The notes: generated by a model not told the origin, from the sequence alone. Positions 1 to 6,295 are shown, counted from the stretch's first letter. The stretch: DNA of 6,295 nucleotides from an uncultured Oscillospiraceae bacterium (GCA_934635545.1 CAKTZN010000105.1:1-6295); one strand, 5' to 3'. Program-made: numbers and translations.

Positions 1-1502
1 ACCGCCGCGCCCTCCTTCTGGGCCTGCTTCACGTTGGAGTTCATGAACACGGTGCAGCGGGTGCCCAGATCCACCGGGTGCCGGGCAAACAGGGCCTCGT
101 CGGCGAACTGGGCCGCCGTAAAGCCCAGGGAGTTGGCGAAGTTCTCCAGGAACGAGCCGCAGCCGGAGGAGCACGCCTCGTTGAGCATGACGCTGTCCAC
201 GGTGCCGTTTTTCAGCCGGATGCACTTCATGTCCTGGCCGCCGATGTCCAGCACGCAGTCCACCTGGGGGTCGAAGAAGGCCGCCGCCGTGGTGTGGGCG
301 ATGGTCTCCACCTCGCCCTCGTCCAGGTGGAAGGCGGCCTTCAGCAGCGCCTCGCCATAGCCGGTGGAGCAGGAGCGGGCGATGCGGGCCGTGGGCGGCA
401 GCAGTCGGGCAAGCTGGGCCATGGCGTCCATGGCGGTCCGGATGGGACTGCCGCTGTTGTTGGCGTAGTAGGACCACAGAAGCTCCCCCTCCGCGCCGGT
501 CAGGGCCAGCTTGGTGGTGGTGGAGCCTGCGTCGATGCCCAGGAAGCAATCGCCCTCGTATGTATCCAGATCGGCCTTGGCCACCACCGCGTGGGCGTGG
601 CGGGCGCAGAAGGTGTCGTACTCCGCCTTATCCGCGAACAGCGGCGGCAGGCGTTTGATCTCGAAGGCCATGGTCACGCCCTGGGCCAGGCGGTCGATCA
701 GCTCTCCGATGGGCCGCGCCGCCGCGCCCGCTTCCGTCTCCAGCGCCGCGCCCATGGCGGCGAACAGGTGGGAGTCGTCGGGATCCACGATGTTCTCCGG
801 TGTCAGCTTCAGCGTGCGGATGAAGGCCTTTTTCAGCTCCGGCAGGAAGTGCAGCGGCCCGCCCAGGAAGGCCACGCAGCCCCGGATGGGCTTGCCGCAG
901 GCAAGGCCGGAGATGGTCTGATTCACCACCGCCTGAAAGATGGAGGCGGCCAGATCGGCGCGGGTGGCACCCTCGTTGATCAGGGGCTGGATGTCGGTCT
1001 TGGCGAACACGCCGCACCGGGCGGCGATGGTGTACAGCTCCTGATAGTCCGCCGCCGCGTCGTTAAGGCCCTTGGCGTCAGTCTGCAGCAGGGCGGCCAT
1101 CTGGTCGATGAAGGAGCCGGTGCCGCCGGCGCACACGCCGTTCATCCGCTCCTCCAGGCCGCCGGTGAAATAGATGATCTTAGCGTCCTCGCCGCCCAAC
1201 TCGATGGCCACGTCTGTCTGGGGATAGCGCTTTTCCAGAGCCGAGGCCACCGCCACCACCTCCTGCACAAAGGGGATGTCCAGCGCCCGCCCCAGGTTGA
1301 TGGAGCCGGAGCCGGTGATGGCGGGCCGCAGGGCGCAGTCGCCCAGGGTCTCCCGCGCCTCCCGCAGCAGGTCGGCCAGCGTCTGCTGGGTGTGGGCCTG
1401 ATGGCGGCGGTAATCGCCGTAGAGAATGTTGTCGTTTTCGTCCAGTACCACCAGCTTCACGGTGGTGGAGCCAATGTCGATACCAGCGCGATAGGTATTC
1501 AT
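1..1502 (-). CDS. Acyl-CoA dehydratase activase-type protein, two tandem BadF/BadG/BcrA/BcrD ATPase domains (5' part; 3' end outside window)
   Basis: The ATG at 1502 is preceded by GGAGGAA (1519-1513) with 10 bases of spacing; 500 codons are open to the left edge. Two ASKHA-fold activase domains follow in tandem. Domain 1 (about residues 4-260) has GIDIGSTT (7-14), ITGSG (62-66), GGEDAK (103-108), Cys124 in CAGGTGSF, and Cys163 in RCGVF. Domain 2 (about 318 onward) has GIDAGSTT (322-329), STGYG (379-383), GGQDMK (421-426), Cys444 in CSSGCGSF, and Cys483 in RCTVF. In the characterised activase HgdC of Acidaminococcus, two cysteines 39 residues apart in each subunit hold a [4Fe-4S] cluster across the dimer; both domains here keep that 39-residue spacing. 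By family knowledge the protein hydrolyses ATP to push electrons into a 2-hydroxyacyl-CoA dehydratase or double-cubane partner in the cytoplasm, and it is oxygen sensitive. Doubled proteins of this kind are usually very long (well over 1000 residues), with DUF2229 and dehydratase-like regions after the ATPases; that part is not visible here. The exact substrate is unknown. Confidence 0.92.
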   Translation of the reverse strand, partial: MNTYRAGIDIGSTTVKLVVLDENDNILYGDYRRHQAHTQQTLADLLREARETLGDCALRPAITGSGSINLGRALDIPFVQEVVAVASALEKRYPQTDVAIELGGEDAKIIYFTGGLEERMNGVCAGGTGSFIDQMAALLQTDAKGLNDAAADYQELYTIAARCGVFAKTDIQPLINEGATRADLAASIFQAVVNQTISGLACGKPIRGCVAFLGGPLHFLPELKKAFIRTLKLTPENIVDPDDSHLFAAMGAALETEAGAAARPIGELIDRLAQGVTMAFEIKRLPPLFADKAEYDTFCARHAHAVVAKADLDTYEGDCFLGIDAGSTTTKLALTGAEGELLWSYYANNSGSPIRTAMDAMAQLARLLPPTARIARSCSTGYGEALLKAAFHLDEGEVETIAHTTAAAFFDPQVDCVLDIGGQDMKCIRLKNGTVDSVMLNEACSSGCGSFLENFANSLGFTAAQFADEALFARHPVDLGTRCTVFMNSNVKQAQKEGAA

Positions 1503-1543
1503 AGGTACGATATTCCTCCGTTTAGGTGTTGTTATTGGTACAT

Positions 1544-1572
1544 ACCATACCACATTTTTTGCCGTTCTTGCG
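1544..1572 (-). promoter_or_regulatory. Candidate promoter of the activase gene (extended -10)
   Basis: On the minus strand TATGGT (1549-1544) is preceded by TGG, giving an extended -10 element. The hexamer 17 bases upstream (1572-1567, CGCAAG) is a poor -35, and it is exactly the outer end of the palindrome at 1567-1602. The predicted start near 1537 would give a leader of about 35 bases before the ATG at 1502. A small dyad TGGTA-CA-TACCA (1536-1547) overlaps the -10. The same 13 bases AAAATGTGGTATG form the -10 region of the tRNA-Gly promoter in this window, which supports the call. A weak -35 would fit a promoter that depends on its extended -10 or on a bound regulator; this is inference. 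Confidence 0.4.
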
Positions 1573-1602
1573 TTAAGATTTTGTTAAAAATCTTAACGCA
1601 AG
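1567..1602. repeat. Perfect inverted repeat, 16-base arms with 4-base spacer
   Basis: The left arm CTTGCGTTAAGATTTT (1567-1582) and its exact complement (1587-1602) flank GTTA. Neither strand has a T-run after the stem: plus continues CCAACAAAG, minus continues AACGGCAAAA. It is therefore not a standard intrinsic terminator. It lies between the pyc terminator and the activase promoter and touches the -35 position of the latter. It could be an operator for a dimeric regulator or a hairpin at the end of read-through pyc transcripts. The repeat itself is certain; its role is not. Confidence 0.85.
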
Positions 1603-1607
1603 CCAAC

Positions 1608-1638
1608 AAAGAGGCAGGGCGCAGTGCCCTGCCTCTTT
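1608..1638 (-). terminator. Intrinsic terminator of pyc
   Basis: A perfect 13-bp stem, AAAGAGGCAGGGC (1608-1620) with 1626-1638, closes a 5-base loop. On the minus strand it begins 25 bases after the pyc stop codon, and the 3' arm ends in CTCTTTGTT. The T-tract is short and mixed, so termination may be incomplete. The structure is nearly symmetrical (AAAG...CTTT) and might also work on the plus strand, but no plus-strand gene ends here. Confidence 0.75.
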
Positions 1639-1662
1639 CTGTTATGCCGTTTTTTCTGCCGG

Positions 1663-4600
1663 TCATTCCAGCTCCATCAGCAGCTCCTTGGCCTTGACGG
1701 GCTGGCCCTCCTTCACCCGGACGGACTTGACCGTTCCGGCGGTACGGGCGGTGATGGCAGTCTCCATCTTCATGGCCTCGATGATGATCAGCACCTGATC
1801 CTTTTCCACATGGTCGCCCTGCTTCACGCACAGCTTGGACACCATGCCGGGGATGGAGGTGCCCACCTGCAGAGGATCGGACTCGTCGGCCAGGGTGGCC
1901 TGACGGGTCTGCTCGGAGGCGTGGGGATCGCGGACGGTGACCTCGCGGCGCATGCCGTTCAGCTCGAACTGGACGTTGATGGTGCCGTCGCTGTTGTGGT
2001 CGCCCAGACCCAGATACTTGATGACCAGGGTCTTGCCGTCCTCGATGTTGATCTTATTGGTCTCGCCCAGGGCCATGCCGTTGAAGAACACATGGCTGCC
2101 CATGCGGGTGATGTAGCCGTACTCCTTCCGGTGGCGGCAGAAGTCCTCGTATACCTTGGGATACATGGCGTAGGAGATAAGATCCTTCTTCTCCGGATTC
2201 TCATGGAACTGCTCCACCTCATGCTGGAGCTGATCGAAGTCCACAGGAGCCAGCAGCTTGCCGGGACGGCAGGTAATGGGCTCCTCGCCCTTCAGCACCA
2301 CCTTTTGCAGGTCTTTCGGGAAGCCCCACGCGGGCTGGCCCATCATGCCCTTGAAGTAGGACACCACGGAATCGGGGAAAGCCAGGGCCTCGCCGCGGCG
2401 GACGATGTTCTCCGGCGTCAGGTCGTTCTGCACCATGAAAATGGCCAGATCGCCCACCACCTTGGAGGAGGGCGTCACCTTCACAGGGTCGCCCAGCATG
2501 TCGTTGACGGTCTTGTACATCTCCTTGACCTCCTCGAACCGGTCGCCCAGGCCCAGGGATTCCACCTGGGGACGGAGGTTGGTGTACTGACCGCCGGGGA
2601 TCTCATAGCGGTAGATGTCGGTGGTGGAGGACTTCAGGCCGTGGTCGAAGCTCTCGTACCGCAGGCGCACGTCGGACCAGTAGTTGCTCAGCTCCTGGAC
2701 GCGGCGCAGGTCAAGGCCGGTGTCACGCTCGGTGCCGTGAAGGGCGGCCACCACAGCATCCAGCGAGGGCTGGCTGGTAAGGCCCGCCATAGGCGCGCAG
2801 GCCACGTCCACCACGTCCACGCCGGCCTCGGCGGCCATCAGCAGGGCGGCCACCTGGTTGCCGGTGGTATCGTGGGTGTGCAGGTGGATGGGCAGGCCCA
2901 CCTCCTGCTTCAGGGTGGACACCAGCTTCTTGGCGGCGTAGGGCTTCAGCAGGCCGGACATATCCTTGATGGCCAGCATGTGGGCGCCCCGCTTCTCCAG
3001 CTCCTTGGCCAGGTCCACATAGTATTTCAGGGTGTACTTGTCCTTGGTCTCGTCCAGAATATCGCCGGTGTAGCACATGGTGGCCTCCAGCAGCTTGTTC
3101 TGGCGGAGCACCTCCTCCATGGCCACCTCCATGCCCGGCACCCAGTTCAGGGAGTCGAACACGCGGAACACGTCGATGCCCCGCTGGGCGGCCTCCTCCA
3201 CGAAGGCGCGGACAAGGTTATCGGGATAGTTGGCGTAGCCCACCAGGTTGGAGCCACGCAGCAGCATCTGGAAGGGGATGTTGGGGATCTTCTCCCGCAG
3301 CAGTCGCAGGCGCTCCCAGGGGGACTCATGCAGGAAGCGGTAGGCCACGTCGAAGGTGGCGCCGCCCCACATCTCCAGGGAGAAGCAGTCCCGCAGGATG
3401 TCGGCCATGCCGTCGGCGCCCTTCACCATATCGCGGGTACGCATACGGGTGGACAGCAGGCTCTGGTGGGCGTCGCGCATGGTGGTGTCGGTCAGCAGCA
3501 GCTTCTTCTGATCCAGCACCCACTGCTTCACGGCCTCGGGGCCCTTGTCATCCAGGAGCTGCTTCAGGCCGGGACCCAGAGGCGCCTTGGCCTCGGGGAA
3601 GCGGGGGATATCGTACTGGTGGCGCTCGGCGTTGGGGTTGGCCACCTGGATCTCGGAGATGTACCGCAGGACGCGGGTGGCGCGGTCACGGGAGTCCATG
3701 ATCTCGAACAGCTCCGGCGTCTCATCGATGAACTTGGTATGGCACTGGCCGTTGACGAAGGTAGGGTGGGCCAGCACGTTGGTGACGAAGGGGATGTTGG
3801 TCTTGACGCCGCGGACGCGCACCTCATTGATGGCGCGGGCCGCCTTGCGGCACACGGCGGGGAAGCTGCGGTCCCAGCTTGTGACCTTCACCAGCAGGGA
3901 GTCATAGTAGGGGGAGATGACGGTGCCCACGCCCACGTTGCCGCCGTCCAGACGGACGCCGAAGCCGCCGGGGGAGTGATAGGCGGTGATCTTGCCGTTA
4001 TCGGGGGCGAAGTTGTTGGAGGGATCCTCGGTGGTGACGCGGCACTGGATGGCGTAGCCGTCGAAGTGGACATCCTCCTGCTTCGTCAGGCCGATCTCCG
4101 GGCAGCTCAGGGGATAGCCCGCCGCCACCAGCAACTGGGCCCGGACGATATCCACGCCGGTGATCATCTCGGTGACGGTGTGCTCCACCTGGATACGGGG
4201 GTTCATCTCGATGAAGTAGTGGTGGCCGGACTTGTCCACCAGGAACTCCACCGTACCGGCGCTGACGTAGTTGACGGACTTGGCGATCTTCACCGCGTCC
4301 TGCCGCAGGGCCTCCACCGTCTCCTTGGGGACGGACCAGGCAGGCGCGTACTCTACCACCTTCTGATACCGGCGCTGGAGGGAGCAGTCACGCTCGCCCA
4401 GGTGGTACACGTTGCCGTATTTATCCGCCAGGATCTGCACCTCGATGTGCTTGGGCTCCACCAGGTACTTCTCGATAAAGATATCACCGCAGCCGAAGGA
4501 CTTCTCCGCCTCACTGTGGACCAGCTCATAGGCGGTCTTGACCTCCTCGGGCTTGTCGCAGCGGCGCATGCCGCGGCCGCCGCCGCCGGCAGCGGCCTTC

Positions 4601-5088
4601 AGGATGATGGGGAAGCCGAAGCTGACGGCCTTTTCCAGCGCGTCGTCGGCGTCCTTCAGGGGCTCGGTGCAGCCGGGGATGATGGGCACGCCGCATTTGA
4701 CGGCGATCTCCTTGGCGCTGAGCTTGTCGCCCATCTTGGCCAGCACGTCAGAGGACGGGCCCACGAACAGGATGCCGTTATCCTCGCAGGCGCGGGCAAA
4801 GTCGGCATTCTCCGACAGGAAGCCATAGCCGGGATGGATGGCGGTGACGCCCCGGCGCTTGGCCAGGCCGATGATGCCGGGGATGTCCAGGTACGCGCCC
4901 AGGGGGGATTTCTTCTCGCCCACCAGGTACGCCTCGTCCGCCTTGGTGCGGAACAGGGAATAGGTATCTTCGTTGGAATAGATGGCTACGGTATGGAGGC
5001 CCAGATCGTAGCAGGCCCGGAAAATGCGCACCGCGATCTCGCCGCGGTTGGCAACCAGCACCTTTTTCAGTTGTGTGATCTGCTGCAT
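1663..5088 (-). CDS. pyc: Pyruvate carboxylase, single-chain biotin enzyme (1141 aa)
   Basis: This cytoplasmic biotin enzyme carboxylates pyruvate to oxaloacetate using ATP and bicarbonate, refilling the C4-acid pool. The 1141 residues match the usual length of the single-chain form. Biotin carboxylase domain (about 5-450): KKVLVANRGEIA (8-19), glycine-rich ATP loop GGGGRGMR (168-175), Cys235 and Lys243 in the GERDCSLQRRYQK stretch, and FIEMNPRIQVEH (292-303). Carboxyltransferase domain (about 528-800, with its C-terminal part to about 1000): TDTTMRDAHQS with metal ligand Asp539, Lys708 in IKDMSG (the lysine carbamylated in this family), His737 and His739 in HLHTHD, and Thr872 in VTPSSK, placed by offsets from the Rhizobium enzyme. 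Biotin carrier domain (about 1075-1141): EAMKMET with biotinyl-Lys1107. The start at 5088 is supported by AAGGGAG (5101-5095) six bases upstream and by the typical N-terminus. The gene has its own promoter and terminator. No biotin ligase or biotin synthesis gene lies nearby. No catalytic residue is missing. Confidence 0.98.
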   Translation of the reverse strand: MQQITQLKKVLVANRGEIAVRIFRACYDLGLHTVAIYSNEDTYSLFRTKADEAYLVGEKKSPLGAYLDIPGIIGLAKRRGVTAIHPGYGFLSENADFARACEDNGILFVGPSSDVLAKMGDKLSAKEIAVKCGVPIIPGCTEPLKDADDALEKAVSFGFPIILKAAAGGGGRGMRRCDKPEEVKTAYELVHSEAEKSFGCGDIFIEKYLVEPKHIEVQILADKYGNVYHLGERDCSLQRRYQKVVEYAPAWSVPKETVEALRQDAVKIAKSVNYVSAGTVEFLVDKSGHHYFIEMNPRIQVEHTVTEMITGVDIVRAQLLVAAGYPLSCPEIGLTKQEDVHFDGYAIQCRVTTEDPSNNFAPDNGKITAYHSPGGFGVRLDGGNVGVGTVISPYYDSLLVKVTSWDRSFPAVCRKAARAINEVRVRGVKTNIPFVTNVLAHPTFVNGQCHTKFIDETPELFEIMDSRDRATRVLRYISEIQVANPNAERHQYDIPRFPEAKAPLGPGLKQLLDDKGPEAVKQWVLDQKKLLLTDTTMRDAHQSLLSTRMRTRDMVKGADGMADILRDCFSLEMWGGATFDVAYRFLHESPWERLRLLREKIPNIPFQMLLRGSNLVGYANYPDNLVRAFVEEAAQRGIDVFRVFDSLNWVPGMEVAMEEVLRQNKLLEATMCYTGDILDETKDKYTLKYYVDLAKELEKRGAHMLAIKDMSGLLKPYAAKKLVSTLKQEVGLPIHLHTHDTTGNQVAALLMAAEAGVDVVDVACAPMAGLTSQPSLDAVVAALHGTERDTGLDLRRVQELSNYWSDVRLRYESFDHGLKSSTTDIYRYEIPGGQYTNLRPQVESLGLGDRFEEVKEMYKTVNDMLGDPVKVTPSSKVVGDLAIFMVQNDLTPENIVRRGEALAFPDSVVSYFKGMMGQPAWGFPKDLQKVVLKGEEPITCRPGKLLAPVDFDQLQHEVEQFHENPEKKDLISYAMYPKVYEDFCRHRKEYGYITRMGSHVFFNGMALGETNKINIEDGKTLVIKYLGLGDHNSDGTINVQFELNGMRREVTVRDPHASEQTRQATLADESDPLQVGTSIPGMVSKLCVKQGDHVEKDQVLIIIEAMKMETAITARTAGTVKSVRVKEGQPVKAKELLMELE

Positions 5089-5137
5089 GCGATTCTCCCT
5101 TCTGCCGCCCTGTGCGGCTTATAAAATTTTAAAGATA

Positions 5138-5166
5138 ATTATACACCCATTTTTCCGCCGCGCCAG
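5138..5166 (-). promoter_or_regulatory. Candidate promoter of pyc
   Basis: A perfect TATAAT lies at 5143-5138 on the minus strand. The hexamer 17 bases upstream (5166-5161, CTGGCG) is a poor -35. The predicted start near 5131 would leave a leader of about 43 bases, too short for a riboswitch. The stretch from 5177 to 5265 upstream holds no gene or clear motif that I can support. Confidence 0.45.
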
Positions 5167-5176
5167 ATGGAAAAAT
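5149..5176. repeat. Inverted repeat over the pyc promoter (ATTTTTCC-N12-GGAAAAAT)
   Basis: Perfect 8-base arms at 5149-5156 and 5169-5176 are separated by 12 GC-rich bases. The element starts 6 bases upstream of the TATAAT box and covers the -35 position, where a repressor or activator would be expected to bind. I do not recognise the motif; it does not match the BirA-type TTGTTAAC pattern of biotin regulation. The operator role is inference. Confidence 0.45.
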
Positions 5177-5265
5177 AGCCAAAATGTTGTTAAGTATCGC
5201 TTGTAAATCATGTCACTTTCATAAGCGCCGCTTTTGTTCTGCCTACATTTGGGGTATTACGGGGC

Positions 5266-5302
5266 AAAAACAAAAGACCGCCAGCGGCGGTCTTTTGTTT
5301 TT
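5266..5302 (-). terminator. Strong intrinsic terminator after tRNA-Gly
   Basis: A perfect 17-bp stem (5266-5282 with 5286-5302) closes a 3-base loop AGC. The core is GACCGCC/GGCGGTC, flanked by A-rich and T-rich arms that give a TTTTGTTTTT tail on the minus strand. It begins 3 bases after the CCA end of the tRNA, so it ends the tRNA transcript and insulates the pyc promoter region. The T-rich tail is also present on the plus strand, so it could work in both directions. Confidence 0.93.
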
Positions 5303-5305
5303 TGA

Positions 5306-5379
5306 TGGAGCAGGATACGGGAGTCGAACCCGCCTCCTCGGCTTGGGAAGCCGATGTACTACCGATGTACGAATCCTGC
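5306..5379 (-). tRNA. tRNA-Gly (anticodon CCC), CCA encoded
   Basis: A 74-base cloverleaf reads on the minus strand: acceptor GCAGGAT/ATCCTGC (7 bp, no mismatch), D-stem GTAC/GTAC with loop ATCGGTA carrying the GG pair, anticodon stem TCGGC/GCCGA with loop TTCCCAA, a 4-base variable loop, T-stem GCGGG/CCCGT with loop TTCGACT, discriminator T, and an encoded CCA. Anticodon CCC reads the glycine codon GGG. The T discriminator and C35-C36 are the usual glycine identity bases. It stands alone, with a promoter directly upstream and a terminator directly downstream, so it is a single-tRNA transcription unit. Nothing suggests an integrated element beside it. Confidence 0.97.
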
Positions 5380-5389
5380 AAGTGGAGTT

Positions 5390-5418
5390 ATCATACCACA
5401 TTTTCCCGGCCAATGCAA
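5390..5418 (-). promoter_or_regulatory. Promoter of tRNA-Gly
   Basis: TATGAT (5395-5390) is preceded by TGG, an extended -10, and TTGCAT (5418-5413) lies upstream with exactly 17 bases of spacing. Transcription would start near 5383, a few bases before the mature tRNA end at 5379, which is typical of tRNA genes. A short hairpin GGCGA-AAA-TCGCC (5419-5431) abuts the -35; it may be chance. Confidence 0.75.
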
Positions 5419-5457
5419 GGCGAAAATCGCCGCGCCGCCCACTTTTCCCGCCGCGGG

Positions 5458-5486
5458 CATAGGTCAAGCCCGGCGGGACATAGGAT
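5458..5486 (+). promoter_or_regulatory. Weak promoter candidate for the carboxypeptidase gene
   Basis: No sigma-A-type promoter is convincing here. CATAGGAT (5479-5486) with an upstream CATAGG (5458-5463) loosely resembles the CATA-type -10 and ATA-type -35 used by the sporulation factor sigma-E. A start near 5492 would sit well before the ribosome binding site at 5501-5507. The element overlaps a GC-rich imperfect hairpin (5447-5477). Sporulation control is known for some relatives of this enzyme in Bacillus (dacB, dacF), but here it is only a possibility. Confidence 0.2.
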
Positions 5487-5516
5487 GGCACCAAAGAAAC
5501 AAGGAGGGCTTGCGGT

Positions 5517-6295
5517 ATGAAACGAGCGGCGGGATTTCTGGCGGCATTGGTATTGGCATGGGGGCTGGCGGCGCCCTGCTGGGGCGTGGAGCTGACGCTG
5601 ACCTCCCACGCGGCGCTGCTGATGGAGAAGACCACAGGGCAGATCCTCTATGCCCGGAACGAGCACGACGCCCTGCCGCCGGCCAGCGTCACCAAGATCA
5701 TGACGGTGCTGCTGACTATGGAGGCCATCGACAGCGGTCGCATCGCCCTGGACGATATGGTGACCGTCAGCGCCTACGCCGCCGGGATGGGCGGCAGTCA
5801 GGTATTTCTGGCGGAAGGCGAGCAGATGTCGGTGGACGATCTCCTCAAGGCGGTGTGCGTGTCCTCCGGCAACGACGCGGCGGTGGCGCTGGCGGAGTAT
5901 GTGGCGGGGGTGACGGAGCTGTTCGTGGAGCAGATGAACAACCGGGCCCGTGAGCTGGGCATGAACGACACCCATTTCGTCAACTGCACCGGCCTGACGG
6001 CGGAGGGTCACGTCACCTCCGCCCACGATATCGCTCTCATGAGCCGTGAGCTTCTGCTGCACCATCCGGAGGTGCGGAATTACACCACCATCTGGATGGA
6101 CACCCTGCGCAGCGGTACCTTCGGGCTCAGCAACACCAACAAGCTGATCCGGTTCTATGACGGGGCCACAGGGCTGAAGACCGGCTTCACCCAGGAGGCG
6201 GGCTACTGCATCAGCGCCACGGCGGAGCGGGACGGCATGGAGCTGATCGCCGTCATCATGAAGGGGAACACCTCCGACAGCCGCAACGCCGACGC
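5517..6295 (+). CDS. D-alanyl-D-alanine carboxypeptidase, peptidase S11 / low-molecular-weight PBP (5' part; 3' end outside window)
   Basis: The ATG at 5517 follows AAGGAGG (5501-5507) with 9 bases of spacing; 259 codons run to the right edge. The first ~23 residues are a signal peptide: MKR, a hydrophobic core, then likely signal peptidase I cleavage after CWG. The mature enzyme works outside the membrane, removing the terminal D-alanine from peptidoglycan pentapeptides and so limiting cross-linking. All three penicillin-binding motifs are present: SVTK (Ser57 nucleophile, Lys60), SGN (117-119) and KTG (221-223). DacF/PBP5-type relatives are roughly 380-450 residues, with a C-terminal beta domain and often a membrane anchor; that part is outside the window. 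It diverges from tRNA-Gly across about 137 bases. Whether it is the vegetative, dacB-like or dacF-like member cannot be settled from this part, so no symbol is given. Confidence 0.95.
   Translation, partial: MKRAAGFLAALVLAWGLAAPCWGVELTLTSHAALLMEKTTGQILYARNEHDALPPASVTKIMTVLLTMEAIDSGRIALDDMVTVSAYAAGMGGSQVFLAEGEQMSVDDLLKAVCVSSGNDAAVALAEYVAGVTELFVEQMNNRARELGMNDTHFVNCTGLTAEGHVTSAHDIALMSRELLLHHPEVRNYTTIWMDTLRSGTFGLSNTNKLIRFYDGATGLKTGFTQEAGYCISATAERDGMELIAVIMKGNTSDSRNAD

Noticed and set aside
1575..1600. Possible Rex (NADH-sensing) site within the palindrome
   Set aside because: TTGTTAA and TTAACG are present, but the spacing is 5 instead of 4 and the second half is degenerate. The true symmetry axis of the palindrome lies elsewhere, so a Rex call is not supported.
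78..1697. A 539-codon open frame on the plus strand opposite the activase
   Set aside because: It is the antisense shadow of the activase, with biased composition and no ribosome binding site, and it runs through the promoter region and pyc terminator.
1624..5124. A 1166-codon open frame on the plus strand opposite pyc
   Set aside because: Its product is a Gly/His/Leu/Val-rich low-complexity sequence with no recognisable domain. It mirrors pyc codon for codon and exists because pyc lacks TTA, CTA and TCA codons. Pyc itself has all its family motifs.
5089..5137. Riboswitch or long structured leader for pyc
   Set aside because: With the TATAAT at 5143-5138 the leader is only about 43 bases and AT-rich, with no stable fold.
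5184..5215. Possible BirA (biotin) operator upstream of pyc, from TTGTTAAG
   Set aside because: Only one half-site resembles the consensus; there is no complementary GTTAACAA-like half at the expected distance.
5565..5582. Lipoprotein signal (Cys21) in the carboxypeptidase
   Set aside because: The residue before Cys21 is proline (AAPC), which does not fit the lipobox; an ordinary secreted signal peptide is more likely.
5184..5635. Short open frames on both strands across the tRNA-Gly gene
   Set aside because: They overlap the tRNA, its terminator and the start of the carboxypeptidase, and show no domain or good ribosome binding site.

Overview
The window looks like ordinary chromosome from a GC-rich, strictly anaerobic member of the Clostridia (Firmicutes), most likely an Oscillospiraceae-type gut bacterium. 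This is an inference. It rests on strong GGAGG-type ribosome binding sites, GC-rich third codon positions next to AT-rich intergenic promoters, extended -10 promoters of the TGTGGTAT type, an oxygen-sensitive 2-hydroxyacyl-CoA dehydratase activase-type protein, and a single-chain pyruvate carboxylase. No mobile element, phage gene, CRISPR array or rRNA was seen.

Layout: (1) Bases 1-1502, minus strand: the first 500 codons of a large acyl-CoA dehydratase activase-type protein with two tandem BadF/BadG/BcrA/BcrD ATPase domains; the gene runs off the left edge. (2) Bases 1503-1662: a compact intergenic region with a promoter candidate for the activase, a perfect 16-bp-arm palindrome lying at the -35 position of that promoter, and a hairpin terminator for the upstream gene. 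(3) Bases 1663-5088, minus strand: a complete 1141-residue pyruvate carboxylase (pyc) with every catalytic landmark intact. (4) Bases 5089-5305: the pyc promoter region, with a TATAAT box and an inverted repeat, then a strong terminator. (5) Bases 5306-5379, minus strand: tRNA-Gly(CCC) with an encoded CCA end and its own promoter at 5390-5418. (6) Bases 5517-6295, plus strand: the first 259 codons of a secreted D-alanyl-D-alanine carboxypeptidase (peptidase S11), divergent from the tRNA and cut by the right edge.

Each gene appears to be its own transcription unit: tRNA-Gly and pyc are followed by hairpin terminators, and the activase has its own promoter candidate. Pyc makes oxaloacetate from pyruvate (anaplerosis). 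The activase family supplies high-energy electrons to 2-hydroxyacyl-CoA dehydratases or related double-cubane reductases. The carboxypeptidase trims peptidoglycan stem peptides. Nothing in the sequence shows that they cooperate. I found no convincing new multi-gene system. The most interesting items are the doubled activase architecture and the uncharacterised palindromes at the activase and pyc promoters.
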